Shown in pieces: positions 23,609 through 34,500 of a DNA stretch of 64,000 nucleotides. The notes under the pieces were generated by a model that had not been told where the DNA came from, ran no database searches, and saw nothing but the letters and a program-made list of their open reading frames with translations. The DNA is from Panonychus citri (lineage: Eukaryota; Arthropoda; Arachnida; Trombidiformes; Tetranychidae). A program made the translations under genes and the position numbers. Each line of letters begins with the position of its first letter. Position 1 is the first letter of the stretch. The stretch spans positions 1,550,001 to 1,614,000 of the forward strand of contig NW_026515541.1 in assembly GCF_014898815.1 (NCBI RefSeq), given 5' to 3'.

Positions 23609-26600
23609 TTATTCTGGTGAAAAAGTTTTCTTTGGTAGCTCAATTATTTGATCAGCTCGAAGGAGATCAAATAAACGGGAAAATGGTTCATATAATTTAA
23701 GAGTTGATTGACTACCAATTAAGATACACTTTTTAGATGCTCGAGTAATCGCCACGTTAACTCGCCTCTCATCGGATAAAATTTCTTCATTACTGACAAT
23801 TAAATTTGAATCACGATTAAATTTAACACAAGATATTAGAATACAATCTTTTTCCTTTCCCTGGTATTGATCAACTGAATTAACAAATATCTCTGGATTT
23901 TCCAACTTCTTCTTAATCAAGGAAACTTGCTTCTGGAAAGGACTAATCACTCCAATTTGTTGATAAGTTAATCCAATATGTTCAACTAATTGTTGAACAA
24001 TGAAACAAACTAAATCAGCTTCAATTGTATTCTCAATGAAGCCTGAATATTCAGCATCTTCGTCGTGATCGATTTGATCAGTATTAAGAAATAGAAACGA
24101 TTTTGATAGTTGACAGGATAAAACTTGATCTAACCAAGATAAACCCGTGGTGACCTTAACTTTGGGTTCGGGTAAAACTGCGGAGGCAATTTGTGCATTT
24201 CCACAGGCAAGAGCACCATCGTAAAATAATTTACTAGGAATGGTGACAATTTCTGAATTCATACGATATTGAATTGATAGTTGGAGTGAAGAAGATTCTT
24301 TGGTCAATAAACGGGAAAATAAACTATTCTCTAGTCCACCTTCTTTGGCAGATCGATTTCTAACCACGGGTGGTAGTTGTTTCTCATCACCGACCAAGAT
24401 GAATTTATCACAAGCGAAAAGCGGACCAAGGGTTGTTGGTAAAAGTACTTGAGATGCCTCATCAATTAGACAATAATCAAATTTCCTATGAGCAAAAAGA
24501 GGCTCAGAATTGACACCAAGACAAGTTGAAGCTACGACTTTTATTTTGGAATAAAAACTCCTCAATTCTTCGGGAGAATTGATTCCTTTCGTCTTATTTG
24601 CCATCGAAAAATCAGTTAAACTTGGGTGAATTCTAAAGTTTGATCCAACACGAACAAAGTCAACTTTGTGTTCTAACAATTTACATAATATATTGTCCAC
24701 GGCAGCGTGAGTATGACTAGTGATTAGAACCGTTCGACCCATTTCGATTAACATTCGTACAATGGCCACGATTACTGATGTTTTACCAGAACCTGGAGTA
24801 CCACGGATCAAGAGATAATCTTCAGTGTTGATTACTTTAAGTACTGCTTTTTGTTGTTGAGTATTGAGTGGTCGGATTATCTTCTTTGCTATCTCAACGA
24901 TTGATCGATTAAATTTGCTTTTATAGCGAGCAACTGATTCGTGGACAACAAGATCTCGAAGTCTTTTCGTATGATCATCATCAGACATCAATCGTAAAAT
25001 GTTATCGTAATTGGTTGAATAGATTTGAGAATATTTGAGAATATCGATTCGCATAATCGATTGATTGTTAATATGTTTAACTGGCCTTTCAATGGAAACT
25101 TCGATCTCATTGGAATCCATTCTCTCTACAAAACCGATCATGAAAGCAACATTAGAGGGAACTGATGAGGTGACACTTTCGTCCAAACTGATGGCAACTC
25201 TTTCGCCCGTCAAATCAGAACAGTAGATTGTTAGTGAAACTGGTTGAGTTCCAGGAAAACATTTTCGACGAAGGACAACACTTTCTTCACCACAAGTGTG
25301 AATAGTTAAAGCACCAAGTCCAAGACCTTTAGCTTCACACACTTCCGATGATTCACTCCAAAAGAACGGATCATTTCCCAATCTTTTATTTTCCGAAATT
25401 TCCAATTGAATTAGACTGATCCAATGTGCGAAAAATTCAATATCCTCTCTCGATAAATGTACTAATACATTAGGAACCAACTCATTTGCCATAATATGAG
25501 TAGACGAAAGGACTTGAGGTTCAAATGCTTTAAGGGTAAGACAACAATCAAGAAGGTGTTCACACTTTCCACAAGAATGGGCTGAATCTTTCGGTGTTGG
25601 TCCTGTTTTCGGTCTATTGAGGTAGAAGGCAAGTTCATTTCGTTTTTGTAATAATGCTGAAGCAACTGGTCGTTTAATTGAATTAAGTTTCATTCGAGGT
25701 TTTTCTTTGAGGTAAAGTAAAAGGCCACCATCACCTTGACCAGAGACACGATTGTTCATCATCATGGAGTAAAGTGAAATTTGACCAATATGTTCAGAAG
25801 AGAAACTTGGTCGACCCGTTTTCAATTCAAGAGGTAGAACAACATTTCGCTTTGTATTAGAATGTATTTCAACCTCAAGAGTTACATCGATTTTACCTTT
25901 GGTACCAAAAGAAGGACACCAAATGTTATCCTCAATATCGTGAACAGAAACAACTTTTACTCGGTGGGTAAGATCATCTTCCAATGGGCTCGGTCCTTTG
26001 TGGATATATTTTTCTAACCATTCTATTATACTTGGTATGTAAACTTGAACTTCCGATATTAATTGAGCAATTGTTATATTGGAAACGAAACATTCCATTA
26101 TTGTGTCCCTTTGATTGGCAATTTGTTGTAGCAATTTATCCAGGTCATCATTAGTTTTTACACTTGCAGTAATCGCCTTTTGAAAAAGTGTATGGACAAT
26201 GTTTCCAATAAGCATGTATTTATTACCGAATCCCCATCCTTTAAACTGTTCACCAAGCCAAGCTTTTCTCATACAAAATACTGAACTGGAAAGTAAGGTT
26301 GATGTAATCAAAGTGTCAGGATTAATTGTGATGAATCCTTGTTGATTATCAATAAAAAATGTATCATTTTCAAAAATTTCACTTTGAATATGAACAATAT
26401 CTTGATGGGTAATCTCACTGAGAGCCCATTGACCAGATAATTGGCAATTATATTCCCGGTGAGTAGCAGGATGATTTAACTTAAGAAGAAGGATTTTATT
26501 GTTCAATTGTTTCTCCACTGATAGAACCTCAAATCGATGGAAACATTTCAAATCAAATGGAGATTCTTCCTCAGATAAACTTGAACTTAAATCACCAATA

Positions 26601-26863
26601 ATTCCATCATCTAGATCATATGTAAAATCATCTAAACCTTGATTTTCATTATTAACACCATTAGAACAATTTGTATCTCCATTATATATTTTATCCAATT
26701 CAGAAATTACCAAATCAGTTGAAGAAATATTCTCCTCAAATTTAATTGTTCCTCCATTGTTGTTGTTGTTGTTTACAGATGAAGGTGTTGACAAAGACAA
26801 ATTGGTAACAACACTTGATGGAGGACTAAGATTATCAAGCTTTCTTTTCCTACTAATTAACAT
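23609..26863 (-). CDS. DNA2: DNA2 nuclease-helicase (canonical copy)
   Basis: Intronless, 1084 residues, typical for animal DNA2. The N-terminus has a basic KRKL cluster and an Asn/Ser/Asp-rich disordered region of about 100 residues. The nuclease region follows: GNIVHTLFQ, GKIDVTLEVE, PLELKTGRPSF, GQISLY. Next comes the cysteine cluster CGKCEHLLDC and then the superfamily 1 helicase: GTPGSGKTS (Walker A), SHTHAAVDN, LIDEASQ, GDEKQLPP, QYRMN, SVDQYQGKE, RRVNVAITRASKK. The enzyme trims long Okazaki flaps and resects double-strand breaks with RPA in the nucleus and mitochondria. It is the likely parent of the chimeric copy at 14935-18060, which lacks its first 100 residues. Divergent from HMBS at 30972, with related motifs in both promoters. 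Confidence 0.95.
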   Translation of the reverse strand: MLISRKRKLDNLSPPSSVVTNLSLSTPSSVNNNNNNGGTIKFEENISSTDLVISELDKIYNGDTNCSNGVNNENQGLDDFTYDLDDGIIGDLSSSLSEEESPFDLKCFHRFEVLSVEKQLNNKILLLKLNHPATHREYNCQLSGQWALSEITHQDIVHIQSEIFENDTFFIDNQQGFITINPDTLITSTLLSSSVFCMRKAWLGEQFKGWGFGNKYMLIGNIVHTLFQKAITASVKTNDDLDKLLQQIANQRDTIMECFVSNITIAQLISEVQVYIPSIIEWLEKYIHKGPSPLEDDLTHRVKVVSVHDIEDNIWCPSFGTKGKIDVTLEVEIHSNTKRNVVLPLELKTGRPSFSSEHIGQISLYSMMMNNRVSGQGDGGLLLYLKEKPRMKLNSIKRPVASALLQKRNELAFYLNRPKTGPTPKDSAHSCGKCEHLLDCCLTLKAFEPQVLSSTHIMANELVPNVLVHLSREDIEFFAHWISLIQLEISENKRLGNDPFFWSESSEVCEAKGLGLGALTIHTCGEESVVLRRKCFPGTQPVSLTIYCSDLTGERVAISLDESVTSSVPSNVAFMIGFVERMDSNEIEVSIERPVKHINNQSIMRIDILKYSQIYSTNYDNILRLMSDDDHTKRLRDLVVHESVARYKSKFNRSIVEIAKKIIRPLNTQQQKAVLKVINTEDYLLIRGTPGSGKTSVIVAIVRMLIEMGRTVLITSHTHAAVDNILCKLLEHKVDFVRVGSNFRIHPSLTDFSMANKTKGINSPEELRSFYSKIKVVASTCLGVNSEPLFAHRKFDYCLIDEASQVLLPTTLGPLFACDKFILVGDEKQLPPVVRNRSAKEGGLENSLFSRLLTKESSSLQLSIQYRMNSEIVTIPSKLFYDGALACGNAQIASAVLPEPKVKVTTGLSWLDQVLSCQLSKSFLFLNTDQIDHDEDAEYSGFIENTIEADLVCFIVQQLVEHIGLTYQQIGVISPFQKQVSLIKKKLENPEIFVNSVDQYQGKEKDCILISCVKFNRDSNLIVSNEEILSDERRVNVAITRASKKCILIGSQSTLKLYEPFSRLFDLLRADQIIELPKKTFSPE

Positions 26864-27200
26864 TGTTCACAGAGAGAAATAATTTAAAAAACAAAGAAAC
26901 AAAAATTTAAATTAAACAATCAGAGAGAAAAAATTAAAAAAAACAATCAATTGGATATGAAAAGAAAATGTGTCCACAAATGGAAACAAAACAATTCGAG
27001 TTCCCGGTTTTCTTTTGGCGGGTTAAGGCGGTTATTATAAAACCGTTTTCTTTTCTACAATTTATTTGATTGCGATTTTAATTTTCTCCTAATTAGGTTA
27101 TCAGTTGCTTCTAATTATCTTTCCATTGATTGTTCTTCTCCATTATGGTCAGTTTTTCTATTCTTTACTATTCTTTTAACTGCAATCACGTTAATTAATT
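26864..27200. promoter_or_regulatory. DNA2 promoter region with a GC-rich block shared with HMBS
   Basis: A block at about 26997-27063, starting TCGAGTTCCCGGTTTTCTTT and continuing through GGCGG and AAACCGTTTTC, recurs at about 29925-29992 upstream of HMBS in the same orientation. TTTTGGCGGG resembles an E2F site, which would suit DNA2. The two copies suggest one shared divergent promoter that was split by a duplication or insertion of about 2.9 kb. Confidence 0.6.
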
Positions 27201-27409
27201 ATATTTGTTTCCATGTTTCTCTTTTCTGATCAATCAATTGATTACTAACTTTTTCTCATCTGATCAGATTTCTGATGGTCAAGCATATTCAATCTCTTTA
27301 AAACCTTCAACCTTCAAGCATTTGAATGAGCATATCGCTGGAGCTACGGATGTGGATGGCGCTGCAGATGAGGATAGGGAGGGTGACCTCATATAGCGAT
27401 ATAGCGATA

Positions 27410-27536
27410 TCATTAGGCTGATCAGAATTCCTAGAAATCGATCCAGGCAAAATTTAAAGAAAATACAAAAAAATTCACAATTTTAAGCGCTATTTTGCCC
27501 TGGATGATTTCCAAAAATTCTGATCAGCCTCATGAA
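27410..27536. mobile_element. Small foldback element
   Basis: Imperfect inverted arms of about 38 bp, starting GGCTGATCAGAATT on each strand and ending at the CAGGCAAAAT/ATTTTGCCCTG words, separated by about 45 bp. No coding capacity. Target duplication unclear. Confidence 0.7.
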
Positions 27537-27559
27537 ATTCCCATCAAGCAGATGGGGAT

Positions 27560-27835
27560 TAACAAGGATGATCATTTGCTTATTTGATTTCAAAAAGTGA
27601 ACAATTAGATAATAATAGAAATAATAATCGAGCTACCAAAGAAAACTTTTTTTACCAGAATAATTAAAACGGCATGCTCATTGGAAGAACAATCAACTTT
27701 TATTACAAGAGATTCGACAATTCATCATGGATCATTTATAAACCTAAATCCTCATTTAAAGTTTTCTTTGGTAGTTCGAATGAGATTAAACAAACGCGAA
27801 GGTGATTGATACAAATACATGCATTGTAGTTAATT
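27560..27835. pseudogene. DNA2 3'-end debris in both orientations
   Basis: About 27600-27670 (plus) reads the last DNA2 codons (ELPKKTF) and flank. About 27758-27835 (minus) repeats the same gene end with an internal deletion and flows into DNA2 3' UTR-like sequence (TACATGCATTGTAGTTAATT). The preceding AACAAGGATGATCATTT is DNA2 downstream sequence also seen at 14740 and 23390. Confidence 0.65.
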
Positions 27836-27970
27836 TAAATTGTTGCAAAAGTTTAAAAGAGCATCGATACTGTAAGTCGATGCTTGTGGACATTAATGCG
27901 CGTTTTATTTCTTATTTTTAGCTGATAATGAATACAAATAAGACAAATTACAGGAAAAGAGCACAAAGAT

Positions 27971-28654
27971 TCAATTATGAAGCCTCAATATCTCCTTTGT
28001 ATGTGCTTTTATCATCGCCAATCGGAATGCCTTGTCTAAAAGGCTTCTGTTTATGTTGTAAGATTTTTCATCGTCTTTGTCTTCTATTAATATGATTTTC
28101 AAGCCTTTCCTTTCTTTTTTATACTTTCTGTCATCTATTTTATCTCCATCACCGTTTTCATTGTTTAAAGAGCTTCTGTCCGTGTTGAAAGATTTATCGT
28201 CTAGCTCATTTTCATTTTCCAAGCCAATAGTTCCAGAATTCAACGTTTGTAAGGAGATGTTTTCACCACTAGGTTGATGCTTTTCTGTCATCGGTAAAGG
28301 TTTGAAGTTCGGACTGATTAAAGGGTTTCTGTCCGTGATGGGAGATTCGTTTTCATCGTCTTTGATTCTTATGTTTTTCAAGGCTTTCCTTTCTTTTTTA
28401 AACTTTCTGATATCTCCTTTATCTACATCACCGTTTTCATTGTTTAAAGAGCTTCTGTCCGTGATGGGAGATTCGTTAACGTCTTTGATTTCTTCAATTT
28501 CTTGTTCAAAATTTGTGTTATCCTCTTTGATTACAGCATCTTCCATGACTAAAGGCTTGTGGTTTGAATTGATTAAAGAGCTTCTGTCAGCTTTCATTGA
28601 CGAGAAATTCAGCAACATGATTATAACTGGAATGAAAAGTTTGGTCCAAAACAT
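27971..28654 (-). CDS. Secreted acidic/basic internal-repeat protein, unknown function
   Basis: 227 residues, single exon, ATG start. Signal peptide at about 1-22 (MFWTKLFIPVIIMLL...), predicted cut before DRSSL. The mature protein is built from recurring units: a DRSSLNNENGD head, then DK-D-RKxKKERKxLK and a short I-I-D-DE tail. Two full units (about residues 65-103 and 158-198) alternate with shorter DRSSLIN, DRNPLISPN and NRSLLDK variants. No cysteines in the mature part and no transmembrane segment. I do not recognise the family. Repeats of alternating charge suggest an extended extracellular, matrix or salivary protein. It lies in a rearranged region with no obvious partner gene. Confidence 0.7.
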   Translation of the reverse strand: MFWTKLFIPVIIMLLNFSSMKADRSSLINSNHKPLVMEDAVIKEDNTNFEQEIEEIKDVNESPITDRSSLNNENGDVDKGDIRKFKKERKALKNIRIKDDENESPITDRNPLISPNFKPLPMTEKHQPSGENISLQTLNSGTIGLENENELDDKSFNTDRSSLNNENGDGDKIDDRKYKKERKGLKIILIEDKDDEKSYNINRSLLDKAFRLAMIKAHTKEILRLHN

Positions 28655-28859
28655 ATTTACTGTTTTTCACAATCAAAATAGAAGCACAATTAAGTGATAA
28701 TATGAAAAGAACAAAGCAAGAGAGAAAATTACATTTAATTAGAACTGAAATGATACTCGCAAGTTAGTTAATTTGCTTCTGTGTAAATTGCTTGATCAAA
28801 GATTAATACAAATAAAATCGTCATCTCTATTCAGGGAAACCCTCAATGTTGTTAGTTCC

Positions 28860-28930
28860 TTTTAATCAAATAAACGAGAAAATTGTTGATATAATTGAAG
28901 ATTTGATCGACAACCAATTAGTTTTAGTCA
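28860..28930 (-). pseudogene. Short DNA2 3'-end fragment
   Basis: AATCAAATAAACGAGAAAAT and the following bases match the DNA2 codons for SRLFDLL and NRSTLKLYEPF with several changes. Third DNA2 tail fragment between the canonical gene and HMBS. Confidence 0.55.
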
Positions 28931-29074
28931 GTCTATTTAGTCAGCTAGTCAATACTTCCAGCATCATATTATTTCCTATGAGATAGTGAAGGACGAAGGA
29001 CAAAAAGATCGAGAAATGTCCTCTAGCCTAAAATTTTTTGGTTTGAATTCCGTATTTGCGTATTTTCAGTTTTT

Positions 29075-29371
29075 GACCTGTTTTGCGAAGTTATAATCAG
29101 CAAAATTTGGAACCTCTTCGCTTCGAAGAATAACTAAATTGCATCGAAGACCATCAGTGAAATTAAACGATCCCAATTGAGCTACACTTTTATGGTGACA
29201 ACTGGATTTACCTTTGGTCCATAATGAACAATCAATTCGATCAACAATCCAGGTAATTGAGTTTATACTTCTCATTTAGATACCAATAAATCATCGTCAG
29301 GCTCTTCATGGCTGTTGACAATATCTTCCAATTTGATTTCATCTTTTCGACAGTTTTTTACATTTGAACAT
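29075..29371 (-). pseudogene. Degenerate zinc-binding domain gene
   Basis: Start ATGTTCAAATGTAAAAAACT at 29371, then frameshifts and an in-frame stop after the SVS codons. The downstream blocks SINSITWIVDRIDCSLWTKG and QLGSFNF are recognisable. The CPHKCGA block is altered to CHHKSVA, losing zinc ligands. Together with flank to about 28980 it is an inverted copy of 14290-14700. Confidence 0.8.
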
Positions 29372-29767
29372 CGCTGTTAAAAAGGTTGAAAGTCTCCGGA
29401 TGTCACTTTTTTTGTGGCTCCATTCAAGAATCAAAGCTTCGAGTAAAAAGACAAATCGATGCTCACTACTAAAAAATTAATTTGCACCAAAATCGTTAGA
29501 ATTGTTGAGTTTATTGTTTCAATTTATAACGAAACGAAATTTTTCTTGGCTGTATAATTGGTGATTTTTTTTTGTTAATATTCAATAGAATCTATGCTCT
29601 ATTCTCTATGGTAAGTATTGCGGTCCTTTTTTGGGAGTGCAAAAAATGTTAAGCAATCGGAAGTGAAATTACAATTAGAGTATCTTACCTGAGATGGAAT
29701 GTAATCAAAATCAAGGTAAAAATTGTTATGATTGTCACTTTTTTTACTATTACATCTTAATTTTTAC

Positions 29768-29879
29768 TTAAGGGCTTTTCCATTAACTAATTTTTTTCTC
29801 AATCAGCTGATATTTAACCAACATTCACCAAGTTTAATTCGGTTTTCCAGTTAATGGAAAAGCTCTTAAATCATTATTG
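29768..29879. mobile_element. 112 bp inverted-repeat element
   Basis: TTAAGGGCTTTTCCATTAAC at the left end matches the inverted right end TTAAGAGCTTTTCCATTAAC. A related single arm lies at about 14103-14130. No coding capacity. Confidence 0.65.
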
Positions 29880-29924
29880 TTGAGATGAGAAATGAAAAAA
29901 AAAATCAATCAAATTCAGTTCGAG

Positions 29925-30971
29925 TTCCCGGTTTTCTTTTGGCGGGTAAAGGCGGTTAATATAAAACCGTTTTCTTTTTCTACAATTTATTTGCGATTTT
30001 AATTTTCTCATCATTAGATTATTAACAAATTGAAATATTCTTTTGTTGATTGTTCTTCTTTATAGTTAATCGTTCTCTGTGTTATTCTTTCAACTCTTTT
30101 TTTTTCTTTCCACTGATTCAGCGTTTCCATGTAACTGCAACAACGTTAATTTCTTATCTCTGTTTCCATGTTGTTTTTGTTTCTTAATTATTTTATTATC
30201 TTTTCTTTTCTTTTCTAATCAATTGATTACCAGAGTTTGCCTTTTCTCACCTGATCAAGTTACTGGTGATGGTCAATATTCCTGATTAATTCTGCTGGTT
30301 GATTCAATTTACCTATGAATTGATTTTCCATACAACATATTTTTCCTTAGGATCAGAAAGGCAAAGGTTAATCCTTTTCTTTTCTTTATATGTTCAATTG
30401 TTGTTTCCATTGGTGAATTATTGGCAATTATCACCATCAATACTTTTACAATTTCTTTGGGACATCTTGTAAATCATAATTGGAATGACGTATCTTTTTT
30501 ATCAATCAGTTTCAACCTTCGTTCACTTGTGATTACCATGCTTTCTGTGAATCAATTGCTCGCTGGTTTGTTGTGATTTTCTTCCTCCATGTTTACCATT
30601 TTGATTCTTTTCGTTTAAATTGTAAGTATTACAATTTGTTGTTTTCTATTCTTTTTTTGTGTATCTTTCTCTTTCCATATTCCAATTCCGTCAATCATCT
30701 TCCTTCCACTTCTTTTCTAAAGGAAATATCTGGTATCAGTATCGAAACCAGTTTTCTCTTCATCTCTACCAGATGATCCAAAGCTAAAGAGAAAAGAGAA
30801 GAAGCAAAAGCAGAATTACCATTACATGTTCTCCCAATATTGATAAACTTTATTACCCCTCAACTCGGTGATTTAAATCATTTCCTTGTCAACGTCAAAC
30901 TTTTTCATTTGATTGTTAAATTGATTGTTTCTTTTGCTCTGATTCTGTTTAACTTTAGATTCTATTTTAAT
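29925..30971 (+). promoter_or_regulatory. HMBS promoter and 5' UTR region
   Basis: Starts with the same GC-rich block as the DNA2 promoter (about 29925-29992). Part of 30360-30971 was copied, inverted, into 18061-18735, where it drives the chimeric gene. The open frame running into HMBS from 30840 begins at TTG, not ATG, so I treat it as 5' UTR. Frames at 30079-30285 and 30573-30776 are T-rich noise. Confidence 0.55.
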
Positions 30972-31552
30972 ATGTGGTGCCCTAAACGCAGGAGAATTGA
31001 TTCAACTGAAAGTGGTGATGGTGATAAGGGAAACACCATTGGACTCGGTGGAGATGAACCTCCAATTAAGATGCGTGTTGGCTCAAGGAAAAGTGCACTT
31101 GCTTTGATTCAGAGTAGATTTGTCATACAAGAGGCTAGAAAATTTTACTCCGATAAAGACTATGAATATGAGCTAATTGAAAGATCAACTACCGGCGATC
31201 ACATTTTAGATCAACCATTATCACAAATCGGTTCTAAAGCTTTATTCACCAAGGAATTGGAAGAGGGATTATTAGATGGATCAATTGATTTTGTTGTTCA
31301 TTCTCTCAAAGATTTACCAACAACTTTACCTCCTAATTTATGTATTGCTGCAGTTCTAGAGTAAGTATCTCACACAATTAGAATTAAATTAGGTGACTAA
31401 GTTAACTGTTAATTCTCATACTTTCTGATTCTTTTTTTTTCAGGAGAGAAAATCCTAACGATGCTTTGGTGTTGAAAAAATCACTTAATTTAGATGAACC
31501 TTTCCAGCTGATTGATCCTCCTGGTGATGATGAGAAGCGTCATTCAACATAA
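30972..31552 (+). pseudogene. HMBS: Truncated hydroxymethylbilane synthase (N-terminal third only)
   Basis: HMBS polymerises four porphobilinogens in heme synthesis. Exon 1 (30972-31360) and exon 2 (31444-31552) are joined across a clean GT-AG intron and give 165 residues. Visible family blocks: MRVGSRKSALALIQ, ERSTTGDHILD, IGSKALFTKELE, HSLKDLPTTLPP (with the catalytic aspartate of the KDLP motif) and RENPNDALVL. The protein then leaves the family within about 20 residues (SLNLDEPFQLI...) and stops 8 bp from the end of the arrestin gene on the other strand. The rest of the enzyme, including the loop cysteine that holds the dipyrromethane cofactor, is absent, so it cannot work as a full deaminase. 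Both copies in the window are partial. Confidence 0.8.
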
Positions 31553-31559
31553 TTTTCGT

Positions 31560-34500
31560 TTATGATTGTTCGTGTTTTTTAACGCAAACATAAACCGGTC
31601 GATAAAGGACAACAGATTCACCTTCGCCCAATGTACCATCGTAAACTTGACCCAATTGGAATTCGGGTCCAATATATAATCCACCTTCAACATGGTCACA
31701 ACATGGATCTAGTTTAATGAGATGAAAGTAAATACATACAATCAATTGATTGGCAGTTAATTGTATTAGTAATTACAAAGGATATTTACCGTATTTGATT
31801 ATCGGCTGTTGAGGCGAATTAGGTATTCGAAATGGGCAAGTCGCTATGGTTATTGGAAAATCGATATGTAAATCGTCACCAGATTTTTCCATCTCAATCC
31901 AGACCTGAATTTCCAATGGAAAAGAATGTTAATCAACTCGGATCATCTGATTAATTGGATTAATTACCTTGAGAACGTAAAATATTGATAAAAGACGACA
32001 AACACCATTAAGCGTCGGTGGCATTACAGGAACAATTAAACTTTGTGAACTATCAAATTTGGATCTACTCATGGGCTGAATAGCATCACCACGATATTCC
32101 AGGACAACATGATTAACCTCCTTGTTGAGGCCAAGTACACCTCGTTCAATAAAAAATTCTGTATACTTTTTATTGGAAGGGAAAAAGAAATTCAAGTCAA
32201 AATGTTGGATTGGACGAAGAAAATCAATTTAAATACTCACTTGAGTTAATTTTAATCTAAGACGAACATTTTCCTCACTTTGATTATCGATGGTCGCTTT
32301 AAATTTGATTGATTCACCACAACAATAAGCTGATCTTTCCAGTGATGATTTTAAATTGACTATTCCTCGTTTACAACAAAGGCAACAGATTTGCCTTTTA
32401 TCATGGCCTACCAATGGTTTCTATCAACAATAAGGAGATGAGATGAAGAATCAACAATTAGTTGAAATGCCGATGGGACAATTTTCATCAGTCATGAGAA
32501 ATTCATTTCATATCAAATTAAACTGTTCTCATTGGATTACAATTAAATATCGAATGGAAATCAAATGGATGCTGCTCAAATCACTTGAGACAAAATGGAA
32601 ACTTATTTCTGTAAAATGGTTGTTATCTTCATGATTGTTTCTGTCACTGTTACAGAATCAACTTGAGATGATGAAGATCTCATTATCATCCTTATCATCA
32701 TTATCATCACATCTTTTTGTTGATGTTTTCTCCTTCTCAATCAAAGAAATAGAAGATTTTTCTTGAGAAAACTTTTCTTCTTTTTGTTTTCATCATCAAT
32801 CAACAAATATAAAAAGATAAATAGAGATGAAGATGAAGATGAGAATGATGATGATGATGATGGTTTGAAAGACAAAAAGAAACTTCAGACCAATGATAAA
32901 GATGAAGATGAAGATGAAGATGATACATGTAAAGGAAAAAACCTAAATCGAGGTTAAAGTTACATGATGATGATTCTGATGGAAACAATCAGTTAACTAA
33001 CTACAACGATAACAGTAGTTGAATAAGAATCGATCCCCAACTAATTATAAAAGTGTATCAAGTAAACAATCAAAATTGATGATTATCCAAACTAATCATA
33101 CATTCATTATTTTCTCTTGCAGTTAGTCATAAGTTAATTAGTTAATCACAATAATTAATGTTTGCAGCTACGAGACGAATTCTGATTGACGAAAAAAAAA
33201 CCACGAGACTATGAAAAGAAACTGAACAAACATGAAGATAATCATGATATCAAATTTTTCCATGATGATGATGGAAAGTATATTGTAAATTTCTGAATAG
33301 ATTTTTTTCTTTGGAACTTTTTTCCTTCATCTTTCATCTGCCATCATCATCTTTCCCTGTTTATTGATTTCCATTGTTAGTCATTCAAATTAATCTAATC
33401 TACTTTTCTACCTTTTTAATACCTTAATCTATTGAATTGAAGTAAACGGTAATACAAATATTTCTCTGATATTATCAGATAATAATTCAGTTCAATTTAA
33501 CAATCGATTTAAGTTCCATCTCTGAATATGGTGAATAAAGGAGAAAAGTTCATTCAATTGAAACAACCAAAAAGGAAGGAGAAGAGGAAAAGGAAGAGAG
33601 AAAGAGTGAGAGAGTGAGAGAGAAACAGTTTGATGATAAGTTCTATTCCTTTTTATCTTCATCTTCATCTTCATGATCATCTTCATCCCTTTGAAAGAGG
33701 AAAAAAAATCTCAATCCTAGTTACCATGAAAACGGAACAAAAAAGTGAAAATTTTGGTTCCAACTGAATAGAGATAATCAATTTTGTCGCTTCTTGTTGA
33801 TCAATTGATGACAATTTATCAATTTGGTGAGTTTTGTTTAGTAACTGTTGATAATAATTTGACTCTTGCGACAAAATTTGTAATCAAATTAAATTGTCAG
33901 GCTAAATTGTTTGTTACGTGTTAACCTTGAGGGTACAAATGATGGTAAAAAACAATATCATATTTCAATTGATTGCTAATAATGATTTTAAATTGAGTTG
34001 TTTTTACAATTTATGGTCTCGTTTATCATGAAACATTGTTAATATTTCATGATTGAATTGATCTTGAGGCCAAATGATGATGCTGAATTGATTTTTTTCA
34101 TCTTCATCTTGATTGTTTATCATGTTAACTGATCACATGATTGTTCATTGTATCCAATTAGTGTTTGTTGGTTGATCATCAGTTGACAAGAAGATGAGTA
34201 AAGAAGTGGGGGAGAAGATGAAGATGATGAGGATGAGGAAGGAAAGAAAAGTTCTAATCTAAAGAAATCCAAGTGAAAATATTATGATCTATCGATTTAG
34301 TTCTGGAAACTGTTATCATCTTGAACTGATTACTGGGAGTTGATCAGTGAGAGAGTTGAAAATAACATAATAAGTTGAAGATTAAGAGATGACCATCATC
34401 ATCATCATCATGGATAAAGATGAGAAGGAGGAGAAAATAAGATGAAAATAAAGAATCTCGAAACTTTTTCTTCATCTCGAGTTCTAATGTTAATACGATC

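Noticed and set aside
27205..27396. 63-codon frame upstream of the DNA2 promoter
   Set aside because: Starts at TTG, low-complexity T-rich beginning, no homologue recognised; probably promoter or transcribed non-coding DNA.
30840..30971. Hydrophobic N-terminal extension of HMBS and of the chimeric DNA2 (open from 18192)
   Set aside because: In both genes the extended frame begins at TTG (TTGATAAAC); the first ATG is at MWCPKRRR, so the extension is 5' UTR and not a membrane anchor.
32763..32988. Asp/Glu-rich and His/Leu-rich frames
   Set aside because: Products of GATGAA/GATGAT repeats inside an intron.
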